This document shows positions 51,009 through 59,028 of a stretch of DNA of 64,000 nucleotides, one piece after another (within the stretch, counting starts at the first letter, position 1; each line of letters opens with the position of its first letter). Below the pieces are notes generated by a model. The model saw only the letters and a program-made list of their open reading frames with translations. It made no database searches and had not been told where the DNA came from. The DNA comes from CATOSD01 sp965226695 (GTDB taxonomy: Bacteria > Chloroflexota > Dehalococcoidia > Lucifugimonadales > CATOSD01), in contig OZ245405.1 in assembly GCA_965226695.1 (NCBI GenBank), forward strand, positions 1,364,001 to 1,428,000, written 5' to 3'. The position numbers and the translations under genes are program-made.

Positions 51009-51701
51009 CTAGGACTGAGTTGCCTGGCGCTCGACCAACGTAGGCCGGTCCTCCTGGAACTCGGTCATCGCTATCTCCTCGGGCGTCGCGATACCTCCAG
51101 AGAGCACCATGGTCATGGCATCCTGAACAGTCATCTGAGTGTCGTACACCTCGTCAATCGGCAGTATGGCCACCCATCCCGAGTTGGGTGTGGGGGCGGT
51201 AGGAACGTAAACGACGCCCATGCGGACACCATCTTTGGCGGTCGTTATCGAGGTCAGGAATCCCAGCATCCAGGTTCCCCGTCGGGGATACTCGATCACC
51301 ACCACCCGCTTGAAGCCGGATGGGCCTGAACCCGAGAACGATTGGATAAGCTGACGCGCGGGAGCGTAGACGATTTTGACTATCGGCAGCGACATCAACA
51401 CGCGCTGGCCCGAGCCCAACAGCCGCCGGCCAAGATCCAGTTCCCACGTCAGCCCCGCCACATACACCAGGAGCAGCAATGCGGCGACGCCCAGCCCAGG
51501 GAAGCTGACGCCGGTCGTGGTCTCGATCGACGGCCTGAGTACCCCGTCGATGAAATCCCAGACCCACTTGAGTATCACGAACGTGATCACTATGGGCACC
51601 AAAAGCAGCACGCCCTCGACCATCGTTCGCCTGACGTGAAGGCCAGCCCTGGCCTTGGCGAAGTAGAATCGCCACTTAAGGCGGCTCCGTAGCTGTTTCA
51701 T
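51009..51701 (-). CDS. DUF502 family membrane protein
   Basis: A 230-residue protein with two membrane helices: MVEGVLLLVPIVITFVILKWVWDFI and GVAALLLLVYVAGLTW. The DUF502 core follows: LMSLPIVKIVYAPARQLIQSF, then VVVIEYPRRGTWMLGFLTS, then VVYVPTAPTPNSGWVAILP. It is a widespread membrane protein family of unknown exact role. The full family length is present. It lies 27 bp downstream of the universal stress protein gene on the same strand, so co-transcription is likely. Confidence 0.9.
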   Translation of the reverse strand: MKQLRSRLKWRFYFAKARAGLHVRRTMVEGVLLLVPIVITFVILKWVWDFIDGVLRPSIETTTGVSFPGLGVAALLLLVYVAGLTWELDLGRRLLGSGQRVLMSLPIVKIVYAPARQLIQSFSGSGPSGFKRVVVIEYPRRGTWMLGFLTSITTAKDGVRMGVVYVPTAPTPNSGWVAILPIDEVYDTQMTVQDAMTMVLSGGIATPEEIAMTEFQEDRPTLVERQATQS

Positions 51702-51728
51702 CTCCCCACCCCGTTTCGCCGACCGGGC

Positions 51729-52706
51729 TTACGCGCCGACTGTTGCCGCGACTCGCGTCGGTACGACGAGGACCGGGTATCCCGTCTTCTTGATCAGTCC
51801 CTCTGAGACGCTGCCTGTGATCCTGCGTCTCAGGCCCGACCTGCCGCTGTTAGTCACGGCGATCATGTTGTGGGACGACTCCTCGAAGGCCCCCAGGAAA
51901 CACTTCTTGGCATCACCCTCGAGCAGCACCCACTTGGCGCTGAGACCCTTCCTGTTGAGACCTTCCGTGATACGTGCGAGGTACTCCCCGGAAGGCTGCG
52001 TCGATACGCTCGCGGCGGATGTGGTCCCATTTGACTCCGGCCCCTGGCGCTCCCGGCGGTAAAGCACTCCGTTTTCACCCAGGAAGGCTTGCGTTGGCCG
52101 CGCCGGGCTAGCCGGCTTCCTGGCGATCTCATCCACGGCCCGCATCAACACGACGTTAAACCCCAGCTTGGCAGCCAGGTACTCGACGTGAGGAAGCACG
52201 GCCTCGGCCTCCAGTGTACCGTCCAGCGCAACGTGTATGGTTGAAATGTCGATCGCGTCCGAGAGCGAGTCGACCGCTATGGTGGGGTTGATTACCAGTA
52301 CCGGAACAGGCGCGCTGGCAATCACGTCCGTCGTCACGCTGCCGGCAAGTGCCTTGGCGAACAGACCCCCGCCGTGAGTCGACATCGCTATGATGTCGCA
52401 CGCCAGACGGCGGCACGTTTCGACTATCGTCTCGGCCGGAGAACCGAACTCGACCACGGTCTCCAGCCTGACTCCCGGACCCCTCGTGGACTCGACCAGG
52501 CTTTCGAGACGCCGCTCGACGTCGAACTTGGCCCGCTCGAAGATCTCCGCGGTTCCGGGCGCATTATTGGTACGATCGAATGGAATGACGGAGAGAAACA
52601 CCACCTCCGAAGCGAGCCGGCCGGCCAGCCACGTCGCGTGAGCCACGATTCCGCTGGCAATGTCTCGATCGTCTGGGTTGATTGGAACCAAGAACTTGTT
52701 AAACAT
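51729..52706 (-). CDS. Tandem universal stress protein (two UspA domains)
   Basis: A 325-residue cytoplasmic protein. Domain 1 (1-~145) starts MFNKFLVPINPDD and ends DIIAMSTHGGGLFAKALAGSVTTDVIASAPVPVLVI. Domain 2 (~160-325) starts STIHVALDGTLEAEAVLPHVEYLA and ends IAVTNSGRSGLRRRITGSVSEGLIKKTGYPVLVVP. The G-x2-G-x9-G(S/T) nucleotide-binding loop is recognisable in both. The ATG at 52706 has GGAG 8 nt upstream, and the Usp fold begins there. It sits in a stress-type cluster with YtxH and DUF502 genes. Confidence 0.9.
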   Translation of the reverse strand: MFNKFLVPINPDDRDIASGIVAHATWLAGRLASEVVFLSVIPFDRTNNAPGTAEIFERAKFDVERRLESLVESTRGPGVRLETVVEFGSPAETIVETCRRLACDIIAMSTHGGGLFAKALAGSVTTDVIASAPVPVLVINPTIAVDSLSDAIDISTIHVALDGTLEAEAVLPHVEYLAAKLGFNVVLMRAVDEIARKPASPARPTQAFLGENGVLYRRERQGPESNGTTSAASVSTQPSGEYLARITEGLNRKGLSAKWVLLEGDAKKCFLGAFEESSHNMIAVTNSGRSGLRRRITGSVSEGLIKKTGYPVLVVPTRVAATVGA

Positions 52707-52836
52707 GATGCTTACTCCAGCTCTTAGCATCAGACGGAAACAACACGACTGCGCGCAGGGGGGCGCCTCGACGGAGGCGCCATCCTGCTTCTGCTTCGGG
52801 GTAGACCACACGGTCTGCCCGGGTACCGACCGGCCA

Positions 52837-53190
52837 CTAGTTGTCGACGCCTACCTTTTCCGAAATGGCATGGTGGCCATTGGTCGTCCCGTTGCCGCGC
52901 TCCTCGCCGATTGGCTGGTTCCCGCCGGCTTCGGCCGCGGGCACGTCCGCTGCGAACGCGCTCTTTGGCTTGACGCTCATAGGGATTTTGCTCCCGGCCA
53001 TCCTGGCGATGGGCGCGATCTTCTCACCCGCCCTCGAGGCGGCCTTCCTCGCGGACTCCTGCAACGGCCTGGAGCGCCTGACAATCTCTTCCCTGGTTTC
53101 CGATCCCTTTCGGGGCGCGAAGAGAATGCCAGCCAGCACACCGCACGCCACTCCAATGATGCCAACGACTGCAATCAAAAGTCTTCCCAC
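52837..53190 (-). CDS. YtxH-like membrane-anchored stress protein
   Basis: A 117-residue protein with an N-terminal membrane helix, LLIAVVGIIGVACGVLAGILFAP, followed directly by RKGSETREEIVRR. The helix + APxxGxExR pattern is the YtxH (gas-vesicle GvpP-like) signature. The rest is a charged, low-complexity tail. It is encoded upstream of the universal stress gene on the same strand. Confidence 0.8.
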   Translation of the reverse strand: MGRLLIAVVGIIGVACGVLAGILFAPRKGSETREEIVRRSRPLQESARKAASRAGEKIAPIARMAGSKIPMSVKPKSAFAADVPAAEAGGNQPIGEERGNGTTNGHHAISEKVGVDN

Positions 53191-53263
53191 GATTTCACCT
53201 CCGCTGTAGTCCTATCGTCCGATCAACTCTACGTGCTCGAGCCAGTTGTCGAGAGCAACCTGC

Positions 53264-53563
53264 CTATGCTTGTCCTTCCATTGGCTTTCGCACCAGTTTG
53301 AAGCTTGGTTCGCCCGTCTCCGAAAGACCGACCACCAGCTCCGCTTCGCCGTCGAGCCGTTCCATCAGCCGCCGGCTCACCGCCAGGAGCAGGGTGCCCT
53401 TTTGCCCTCTGAGGACAACGTCGTCGTCCTCTGGATGGCCAACCGTAAGCGAGGCGGCATCCAGTTCCTTCAGGCGTGGCACGCCTCGGTCCGCATGTTC
53501 AGCGGCGAGGCCGGCAAGAGTCTCTCGCGCTTCTTCCGACACGGTTAGGCTGGAGTGCCGCAT
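53264..53563 (-). CDS. Small hypothetical protein
   Basis: A 99-residue soluble protein: MRHSSLTVSEEARETLAGLAAEH, then LKELDAASLTVGHPEDDDVVLRG, then LMERLDGEAELVVGLSETG. There is no signal peptide. The Glu/Leu/Val-rich alternation suggests an α/β Fe-S-scaffold-like (HesB) fold, but the cysteines needed for that are absent. The ATG at 53563 is taken as start; another lies 6 codons upstream. It stands alone, 73 bp upstream of ytxH on the same strand. Confidence 0.6.
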   Translation of the reverse strand: MRHSSLTVSEEARETLAGLAAEHADRGVPRLKELDAASLTVGHPEDDDVVLRGQKGTLLLAVSRRLMERLDGEAELVVGLSETGEPSFKLVRKPMEGQA

Positions 53564-53864
53564 GGTTGCCTTCCTTAACAACTCGGTCCTTGTCCGTCCT
53601 TGCAGCTGAGCTGGTAACCCAGTCCGCTACGAATCTGGATATTAGCCTACCGGTGCGTCAGCGGCGGCGCATCACCCATGCGGGTTATTTCGCCTATCCC
53701 GGCAACACTGTCGTTGAAGTACGCCAGGCGAGTAGTCCCTTCGCGTTACATGGGCTAGACAGCCAGCCCGGGGGTAGTAGAAGAGGCAAAGGAAGAGAGA
53801 GGCGCCCGGGCACGGCGCCGATTGGCGCGTGGTGCGCCCTTGGGGGGAATCGAAGCGGCTTGCG

Positions 53865-54512
53865 CTAGTCTGAGGCCGAATTCAGGTCGCTCTCTGCATG
53901 GAGCACGTATGCCGTCAGTTCCTGGCGGTTGCGCAGGTTCAGCTTGCCATATATGTTGCGCAGATGCACCTTCACGGTGTTCTCGGCAATCACGAGCGTT
54001 TCGGCAATCTCCCTGTTGGTGCCGCCCCGCGCTACGAGGTTCACGACCTCTATCTCCCGTTCAGACAGACCGTCGCTGGTGCCGTTTGAGCTCTTGCCGG
54101 CCAGGTCAGAAAGGTTCCTTGCGGCAAATCCGGAAGCGATTACGTGGCCGCCGGCGATCAGCTTCAGCTCCTGGACGAGCTCGTCGGCGTCGCCTTCCAG
54201 CGAGAGGTACGCCCGGGCCCCGGACTCAACGGCGCGCTTCAAGAATTTGACGTCGCGCGAGTCGGTCAACACCACGACCGCGGTGCCCGGAGAGACGCCA
54301 GCCACCTGGCTGACGAGGCCATCCAGGTCCAGGCCGGGCAGAGCGGGGTCCACCAGAAGGAGATCAGGCTTGGTGTCCTTCACCGCTACGATAACCTGTT
54401 CTCGCTCGGTGACCTCGGCAGCAACGACGAACTCATCCTCCTGCCCCAGGAGAAGCGACAGAGCCTGACCAACTACGGCGTTTCTGTTTGCGATCGCGAT
54501 TCTTGTAGCCAT
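53865..54512 (-). CDS. LuxR/NarL-type response regulator with degenerate receiver
   Basis: A 215-residue regulator. A receiver domain covers residues 1-~125 and a GerE/LuxR HTH ~150-210 (LSEREIEVVNLVARGGTNREIAETLVIAENTVKVHLRNIYGKL). The phospho-acceptor Asp55 (LLLVDPALPG) and switch Thr (VVVLTDS) are present. The acidic Asp pair at the N-terminus is replaced by A-N (RIAIANRN), and the conserved Lys is missing (RAYLSLEG). Mg binding and classical phosphorylation are therefore doubtful. No histidine kinase is adjacent. Confidence 0.88.
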   Translation of the reverse strand: MATRIAIANRNAVVGQALSLLLGQEDEFVVAAEVTEREQVIVAVKDTKPDLLLVDPALPGLDLDGLVSQVAGVSPGTAVVVLTDSRDVKFLKRAVESGARAYLSLEGDADELVQELKLIAGGHVIASGFAARNLSDLAGKSSNGTSDGLSEREIEVVNLVARGGTNREIAETLVIAENTVKVHLRNIYGKLNLRNRQELTAYVLHAESDLNSASD

Positions 54513-54793
54513 AGCCCCCACAATCTGTGGTATCTCCGCGATACCCTGTTTGAATTGCTCCGCTTAATGATTCAGTCTTACTACCGTATGCAGTACAGGG
54601 TAACGCACCAAGCAACAATTCAGTCAATGTAAGAAAGGTTTTAGATATGTACAAAATACGTGGCCACCGAGGCAGGAGCATTAGCCTGGATACTACCGAG
54701 GTGGTAGTTGCGAATCGTGATTGCACCGAAGCCGAGCGTACCATGCTCCGGTGAATTTGCTTGCCGCAGCCACGGCTTCCAAACAGGAAACTA

Positions 54794-55961
54794 CTAGTCC
54801 TGCGAGAGAAACCAGTCGACCAGGGCGCTCACGAAGTCGTCGCCATAGCCGGGCGCATGGCCGCTGCCCTCGCCCATCCAGAGCTCGACAGCGATTCCCT
54901 CGGCGCACCCGTGCTTGAGGCGGAACGTCCGGGTTTCAGATCCCGGCACGTACTGGTCCAGGTCGTAGGTGGCATAGTGCTGTGGCTGTTCTGGCCAGTC
55001 GCAGCCGGCTCGACGGCTCCAGCGCGTCACCATGTCCCGAGCCCCGGCGTAGAATGCCGTTTCGCCGCCATTCGGGTCAGGCTCGCTTACGTCACCTTCG
55101 AACAGGATCACGTCGTGAGCTGCCGTGGATATGCAGCACGGACACGGGCGGTGCGCCCTCGCAGCTTGAGTCCTCGACGTAGCTGGTGCCGGCAAGACTT
55201 GCCACGGCGCGCAGACCCGGCAGGCCCTTGCAGGCCATGTGGTACGACATGAACCCGCCGTTAGAGTAACTGAAGAAGTACACCGGCCCGAAGTCCTCGA
55301 TCTTCCGCGCCTCTGACACCAGCTCAGTGAGATAGGCCACGTCGTCTCCGCCGGACTTTCCGCCATCGCAGCATTGGTCGGTGGGGTTCCAGAAGCGGTA
55401 CACCGCGCCGTCGAGCGCCCCATTCGGGAGTAAAAGAGCGAACCCGTCAGTGTCGACGCGCTCGTGCAGGGGCACGTACGAGGTCTGGTAGGCAGAATCT
55501 CCACCAAAGCCGTGGAGTGACACGATTAGCGGAGTCTCGCCTTCGACGACTTCCCGGGGGACCACCAGGACCGAGCGTTGCCCGCGCTCGGCGTGGTCGA
55601 CGAAGTAGACCTCGCCTCCAAAATCCTCCGCCAGCCTGGCGGTCCTCTCGAGGATTGCGGACTCTGACTCTGGCTGGCCCTTGTCCTTGCCCTTGGACCA
55701 CTGCTCCCTATCAGGTAGTGCCGAATCCGTCTAGGAAGTGGTCTTCTCCAGTTGAGCACTCTCTTGCGTTAGGGCTTCGGGTGACACTTCCAGCGAACGG
55801 GCCTCAGCCTCAAGGCCGAGCTGCCGCTCGTCTGTGGCAGCGTTCTCACCGCTCCCGGTGCAGGCGAACAGCGCTGCCGCCAACAACATGCAGAGCGCTG
55901 CCGCGGCACAAATACACAGAGACCAGGCCTTTGCGGACGCGGAGGCCAAGTTCGTCGTCAC
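54794..55961 (-). pseudogene. Secreted esterase/PHB-depolymerase-like lipoprotein, broken
   Basis: The gene starts at 55961 with a lipoprotein signal (LCMLLAAALFACTG). It reaches an in-frame TAG at 55731-55733 and continues in the same frame as FGGEVYFVDHAERGQRSVLVVPREV, SLHGFGGDS, QCCDGGKSGGDDVAYL and the nucleophile region FFSYSNGGFMSYHMAC. Near 55120 (VLHIHGS) the frame shifts, and the end reads DVILFEGDVSEPDPNGGETAFY ... MGEGSGHAPGYGDDFV, stopping at 54794. This is an α/β-hydrolase of the LpqC/feruloyl-esterase group with two lesions, so it is presumably inactive. Confidence 0.85.
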
Positions 55962-56017
55962 TATTGCGACTCCATTCGACAGGCTAGTGGGGCGGTTACG
56001 GCGTATGCCAGCGATTC

Positions 56018-56791
56018 GTGAATCATCGTCCGCTGGGCACCTCAGCCGGCCTGCATCTGAGCCTCGAGTTTCTTACTCTGCCGCCGCAGACGACAGCAGC
56101 GCCGATCCTTGTGCCCCTGGCGGGCAAGTTTGCCGGCTCGTTCCTCAGTGCGTACATCACGAGGCTTGATGCCCCCTTCGCAACAGCCGCGGGCCTTATG
56201 GCGAAGGGAGTAACCGAGATAGCCATTCTGCTCCTGCTGTTCCACACGGGCGCGATCGACAAGGCAGTGTTCTCCCTGCTGGTGCTCCTGATGTTCGGCT
56301 ATATCCTGCTGACGCCCATGGGTATCAGCTACGCGCTCAAGAGGCTCAGGCATTCCGAGCCCGTATCTCCGGATGGTCGAGTGCCGCCATCGCTGGTTCG
56401 CTTCGCCCTGGAAGGCATCAGCGTGCGGGACATATTGGACCCCTCTCGGAGCCACCCCGAGCAGTCGGTGACGGTCAAGGCGTTCGCCGAAACCCGGCTG
56501 CTGCCGGAACAGCACGACTACGTCGTCGTGAACCGGGGCAAGCTGGCCGGAACTGTTTCGCTGAGCATGTTGCGATACCTCCCCCGGACCGAGTGGGGGC
56601 GCACCTCGCTGAGGAGGGTACTGCGTCAGATCACGCCGAATGCGCACGCCGACGAACTGGTGGAAGACGTTCTCCAGCGCATGGTCGAGAACTCTCTCAC
56701 CGTACTATCTGTCGTCGATAGAGATTCCGGCGAGTTGATCGGTTCCATATCCAGCCACGAGGTGCTGGATATGATCACGCTGACCGCCTAG
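56018..56791 (+). pseudogene. Kef/CPA2-type cation/proton antiporter, C-terminal fragment with CBS domains
   Basis: About 257 codons. The last three membrane helices of a Na+/H+ antiporter come first (PILVPLAGKFAGSFLSAYITRLD, ATAAGLMAKGVTEIAILLLLFHTG, FSLLVLLMFGYILLTPMGISYAL). A CBS pair then covers ~residues 145-257 (VRDILDPSRSHPEQSVTVKAF ... LTVLSVVDRDSGELIGSISSHEVLDM). The first ~250 residues with the ion-binding core are missing, and the sequence upstream is unrelated, so the fragment is probably dead. The listed start is nominal. Confidence 0.75.
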
Positions 56792-57001
56792 GGACACGAA
56801 ATCTGATACACCGATACTCCGCGCCTCTGAGTCCCTGCAAGAATCCACGGCTTGCCGAGTCGAACCGGAAGTTCAGCCGTCGAACACCCTATGGTCAACC
56901 TGGTCAGGCAATTGCCTCCCGGTCGGGCCGCCGCTCTCTTCGAGTAACACGCCATCCCAGGATGCGGCAAAGAATTGCACGCGCCGGCTCCCGTACGAGG
57001 C

Positions 57002-57034
57002 GACGCCCCACTGCCTTTGCGGCAGAGGGGCGTC
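57002..57034. terminator. Long hairpin between antiporter fragment and dppC
   Basis: GACGCCCC-a-CTGCC / GGCAG-a-GGGGCGTC makes a 13-bp stem with one internal A·A mismatch and a 5-nt loop. On the plus strand it is followed by CTCTTC. A likely terminator, possibly bidirectional for the convergent genes. Confidence 0.55.
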
Positions 57035-57061
57035 CTCTTCACTCCACGGGCCGGCTGCGTT

Positions 57062-57090
57062 GCGCGGCGCTCGCCAGGCAAGCGCCGCGC
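57062..57090. terminator. GC hairpin just downstream of dppC
   Basis: A perfect 10-bp inverted repeat GCGCGGCGCT / AGCGCCGCGC with a 9-nt loop ends 11 bp after the intended dppC stop. No U-run; perhaps a transcript-stabilising or termination structure. Confidence 0.4.
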
Positions 57091-57101
57091 CAGCCTGAGG
57101 C

Positions 57102-58009
57102 CTACTCGCGCCGCCTCAGCTTGGGATCGAGCGCGTCGCGAAGGCCGTCACCCACCAGGTTGATGGACAACACCGTCATCGACAGGAACACGCCGGGAAT
57201 ATCATAATCCAGATGGCCCGCTGGAAGAAGGTGCGCCCCTGTCCTATCATGTTGCCCCAGGTGGGCGTCTCCGGGTTGATGCCTGCTCCGAGGAAGCTCA
57301 GTGCTGCCTCAGTCAGCATCGCCGAGGCGAATACGAAGGTGGCTTGGATGATGACTGGCGCGAGGATGTTGGGCAAGATGTGCAGCGCCATTATCCGAGG
57401 CGCTTTCGCCCCAAGCGCGCCGGCCGCCGTCACGAAGTCCATCTCCCGCACGCTGAGCACCGAACCGCGCACCACGCGCACCATGCGAGGCGTGTCCACC
57501 ACCGAGATAACGATGATGATGTTGATGAAGCTGGCTCCTAACGCCGCAATCAGGGCGAGGGCAAGCAGCAACGACGGAAACGCCATTACGCCGTCCATGA
57601 AGCGCATGACGACCTCGTCGACGCGCCGGAAGTAGCCGACTGTCAGGCCTGTTCCCGTTCCCACCAACGACACGGCGACCGCCACCAGCGCGCCGACGGC
57701 CAGCGAAATGCGCCCTCCGTGCACGGTGCGGGAATAAACGTCGCGGCCGACATTGTCCGTTCCGAACCAATGCTCCGCGGACATGCTTTGAAGCCGCGTG
57801 AACGGGTCCAGTGCATAGGGGTCGATCTTGTCGATAAAGCCGGCGACGAGCGCTATGCTCACCATCACGGAGAGGACTATCAGTCCGCCAAGCATGTTTG
57901 GGTTCTTGGACAGCACCCTCTGCGTTACAGCCGCGTATCTGTTCAGCCTGACCGACAGCGGTGGGTGGGTTCCGGCTGCCGACAGAGCATATTCCCGCTG
58001 CGTACTCAT
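57102..58009 (-). CDS. dppC: Dipeptide/oligopeptide ABC permease DppC, 3'-terminal frameshift
   Basis: An inner-membrane permease with the N-terminal OppC_N segment (GGLIVLSVMVSIALVAGFID), HWFGTDNVGRDVYSR, and BPD_transp_1 with the EAA loop (TAAGALGAKAPRIMALHILPNILAPV). The main frame stops early at 57176 after WIMIFPACSCR. A one-base change near 57195 restores the expected end PGVFLSMTVLSINLVGDGLRDALDPKLRRRE to 57102. The lesion removes about the last 33 residues, including part of the final helix. It may be real or a sequencing error. It is partner of DppB, whose gene lies 14 bp upstream. Confidence 0.85.
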
Positions 58010-58023
58010 CGTTACTCTCTCAC

Positions 58024-58974
58024 CTAGTATCGGATTCTGGGGTCGATGTACACGTAGAGCACATCCACCACCAGGTTGACGACGACGTAGCTTATGGCAA
58101 CGAGCATCATTGTCGATTGGATGACTGGGAAGTCCCTGAATATCACCGCGTCAACGAGCTGCCTGCCCAAACCATTGATGGAATAGACGGTCTCGGTTAT
58201 CACAACGCCGGTTATGACTCCCGCGAAGGCAATGCCAACGATGGTTACGACGGGTATGGACGCAGGCTTGAGCGCGTGCCGCACCATCACCATTCTCTCT
58301 CGCAGCCCCTTGGAGCGCGCCGTCCTGATGTAGTCCTCACGCAGCACTTCCATCATGCTCGAACGGGTCATGCGCGCCACAAGTGCCATGATGGCTATCG
58401 CCACCGAAAATGCCGGCAGCGCCAAGCTGCGCAGGAAGTCGAACAACCCCTCCGAGATCGGCACGTAGCCGACCACGGGGAATAAGCCCAACTTTACCGC
58501 AAACACGAAGATGAGGATGTAAGCGAGGAAGAACCCGGGCACAGACCATCCAAGCACGGCAAACAGCATGACCCCCCTGTCAATCAGCCTGTTGGCGTTC
58601 CACGCCGCCAATACCCCCAACGGCACGCCGACCACCACCCCCAATCCCAGCCCCAGAACGGCCAGAGAGATCGAGGGCTGCAGCCGAGGGCCTATCAACT
58701 CCGACACTGCGAACCCGGAGCGGAACGAGTATCCCATGTTCCCGGTGAACACGCCCGCGAACCAGTCCCAGAACTGCTTGGGAAGAGGCTTGTCCAGGCC
58801 GAGCTGTCTTTCGAGATTGGCGATAGTTTCTGCGTCAGGCTGTTCGTCCTCGTTGCTGAGGAGCATCATCACCGGATCTCCGGGCGCGAGTCGCATTATC
58901 GAGAAGGTGATGAGCGCGACGAAGAACACCACCGGAATGCTCACCAGTATTCTGCGGGCAATGTATCGCCACAT
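58024..58974 (-). CDS. dppB: Dipeptide/oligopeptide ABC permease DppB
   Basis: A 316-residue permease starting MWRYIARRILVSIPVVFFVALITFSIMRLAPGDPV, the classic DppB opening. Six membrane helices and the EAA loop follow (RTARSKGLRERMVMVRHALKPASIPVVTIVG), ending VDVLYVYIDPRIRY. It forms the channel with DppC. It is intact. The operon order on the minus strand is solute-binding protein, BNR-repeat protein, dppB, dppC; ATPase genes would lie elsewhere. Confidence 0.93.
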   Translation of the reverse strand: MWRYIARRILVSIPVVFFVALITFSIMRLAPGDPVMMLLSNEDEQPDAETIANLERQLGLDKPLPKQFWDWFAGVFTGNMGYSFRSGFAVSELIGPRLQPSISLAVLGLGLGVVVGVPLGVLAAWNANRLIDRGVMLFAVLGWSVPGFFLAYILIFVFAVKLGLFPVVGYVPISEGLFDFLRSLALPAFSVAIAIMALVARMTRSSMMEVLREDYIRTARSKGLRERMVMVRHALKPASIPVVTIVGIAFAGVITGVVITETVYSINGLGRQLVDAVIFRDFPVIQSTMMLVAISYVVVNLVVDVLYVYIDPRIRY

Positions 58975-59028
58975 TTATTGCACCTCCGCCGCCGGGCGAC
59001 CGGCGCTTCACCATCCGCGAAACGCCTT

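Noticed and set aside
55731..55733. In-frame UAG in the esterase gene as a possible pyrrolysine codon, given the corrinoid methyl-transfer genes nearby
   Set aside because: It lies in a linker after the lipoprotein stalk, not at a catalytic position, and the same gene also has a frameshift near 55120. A pseudogene is simpler.
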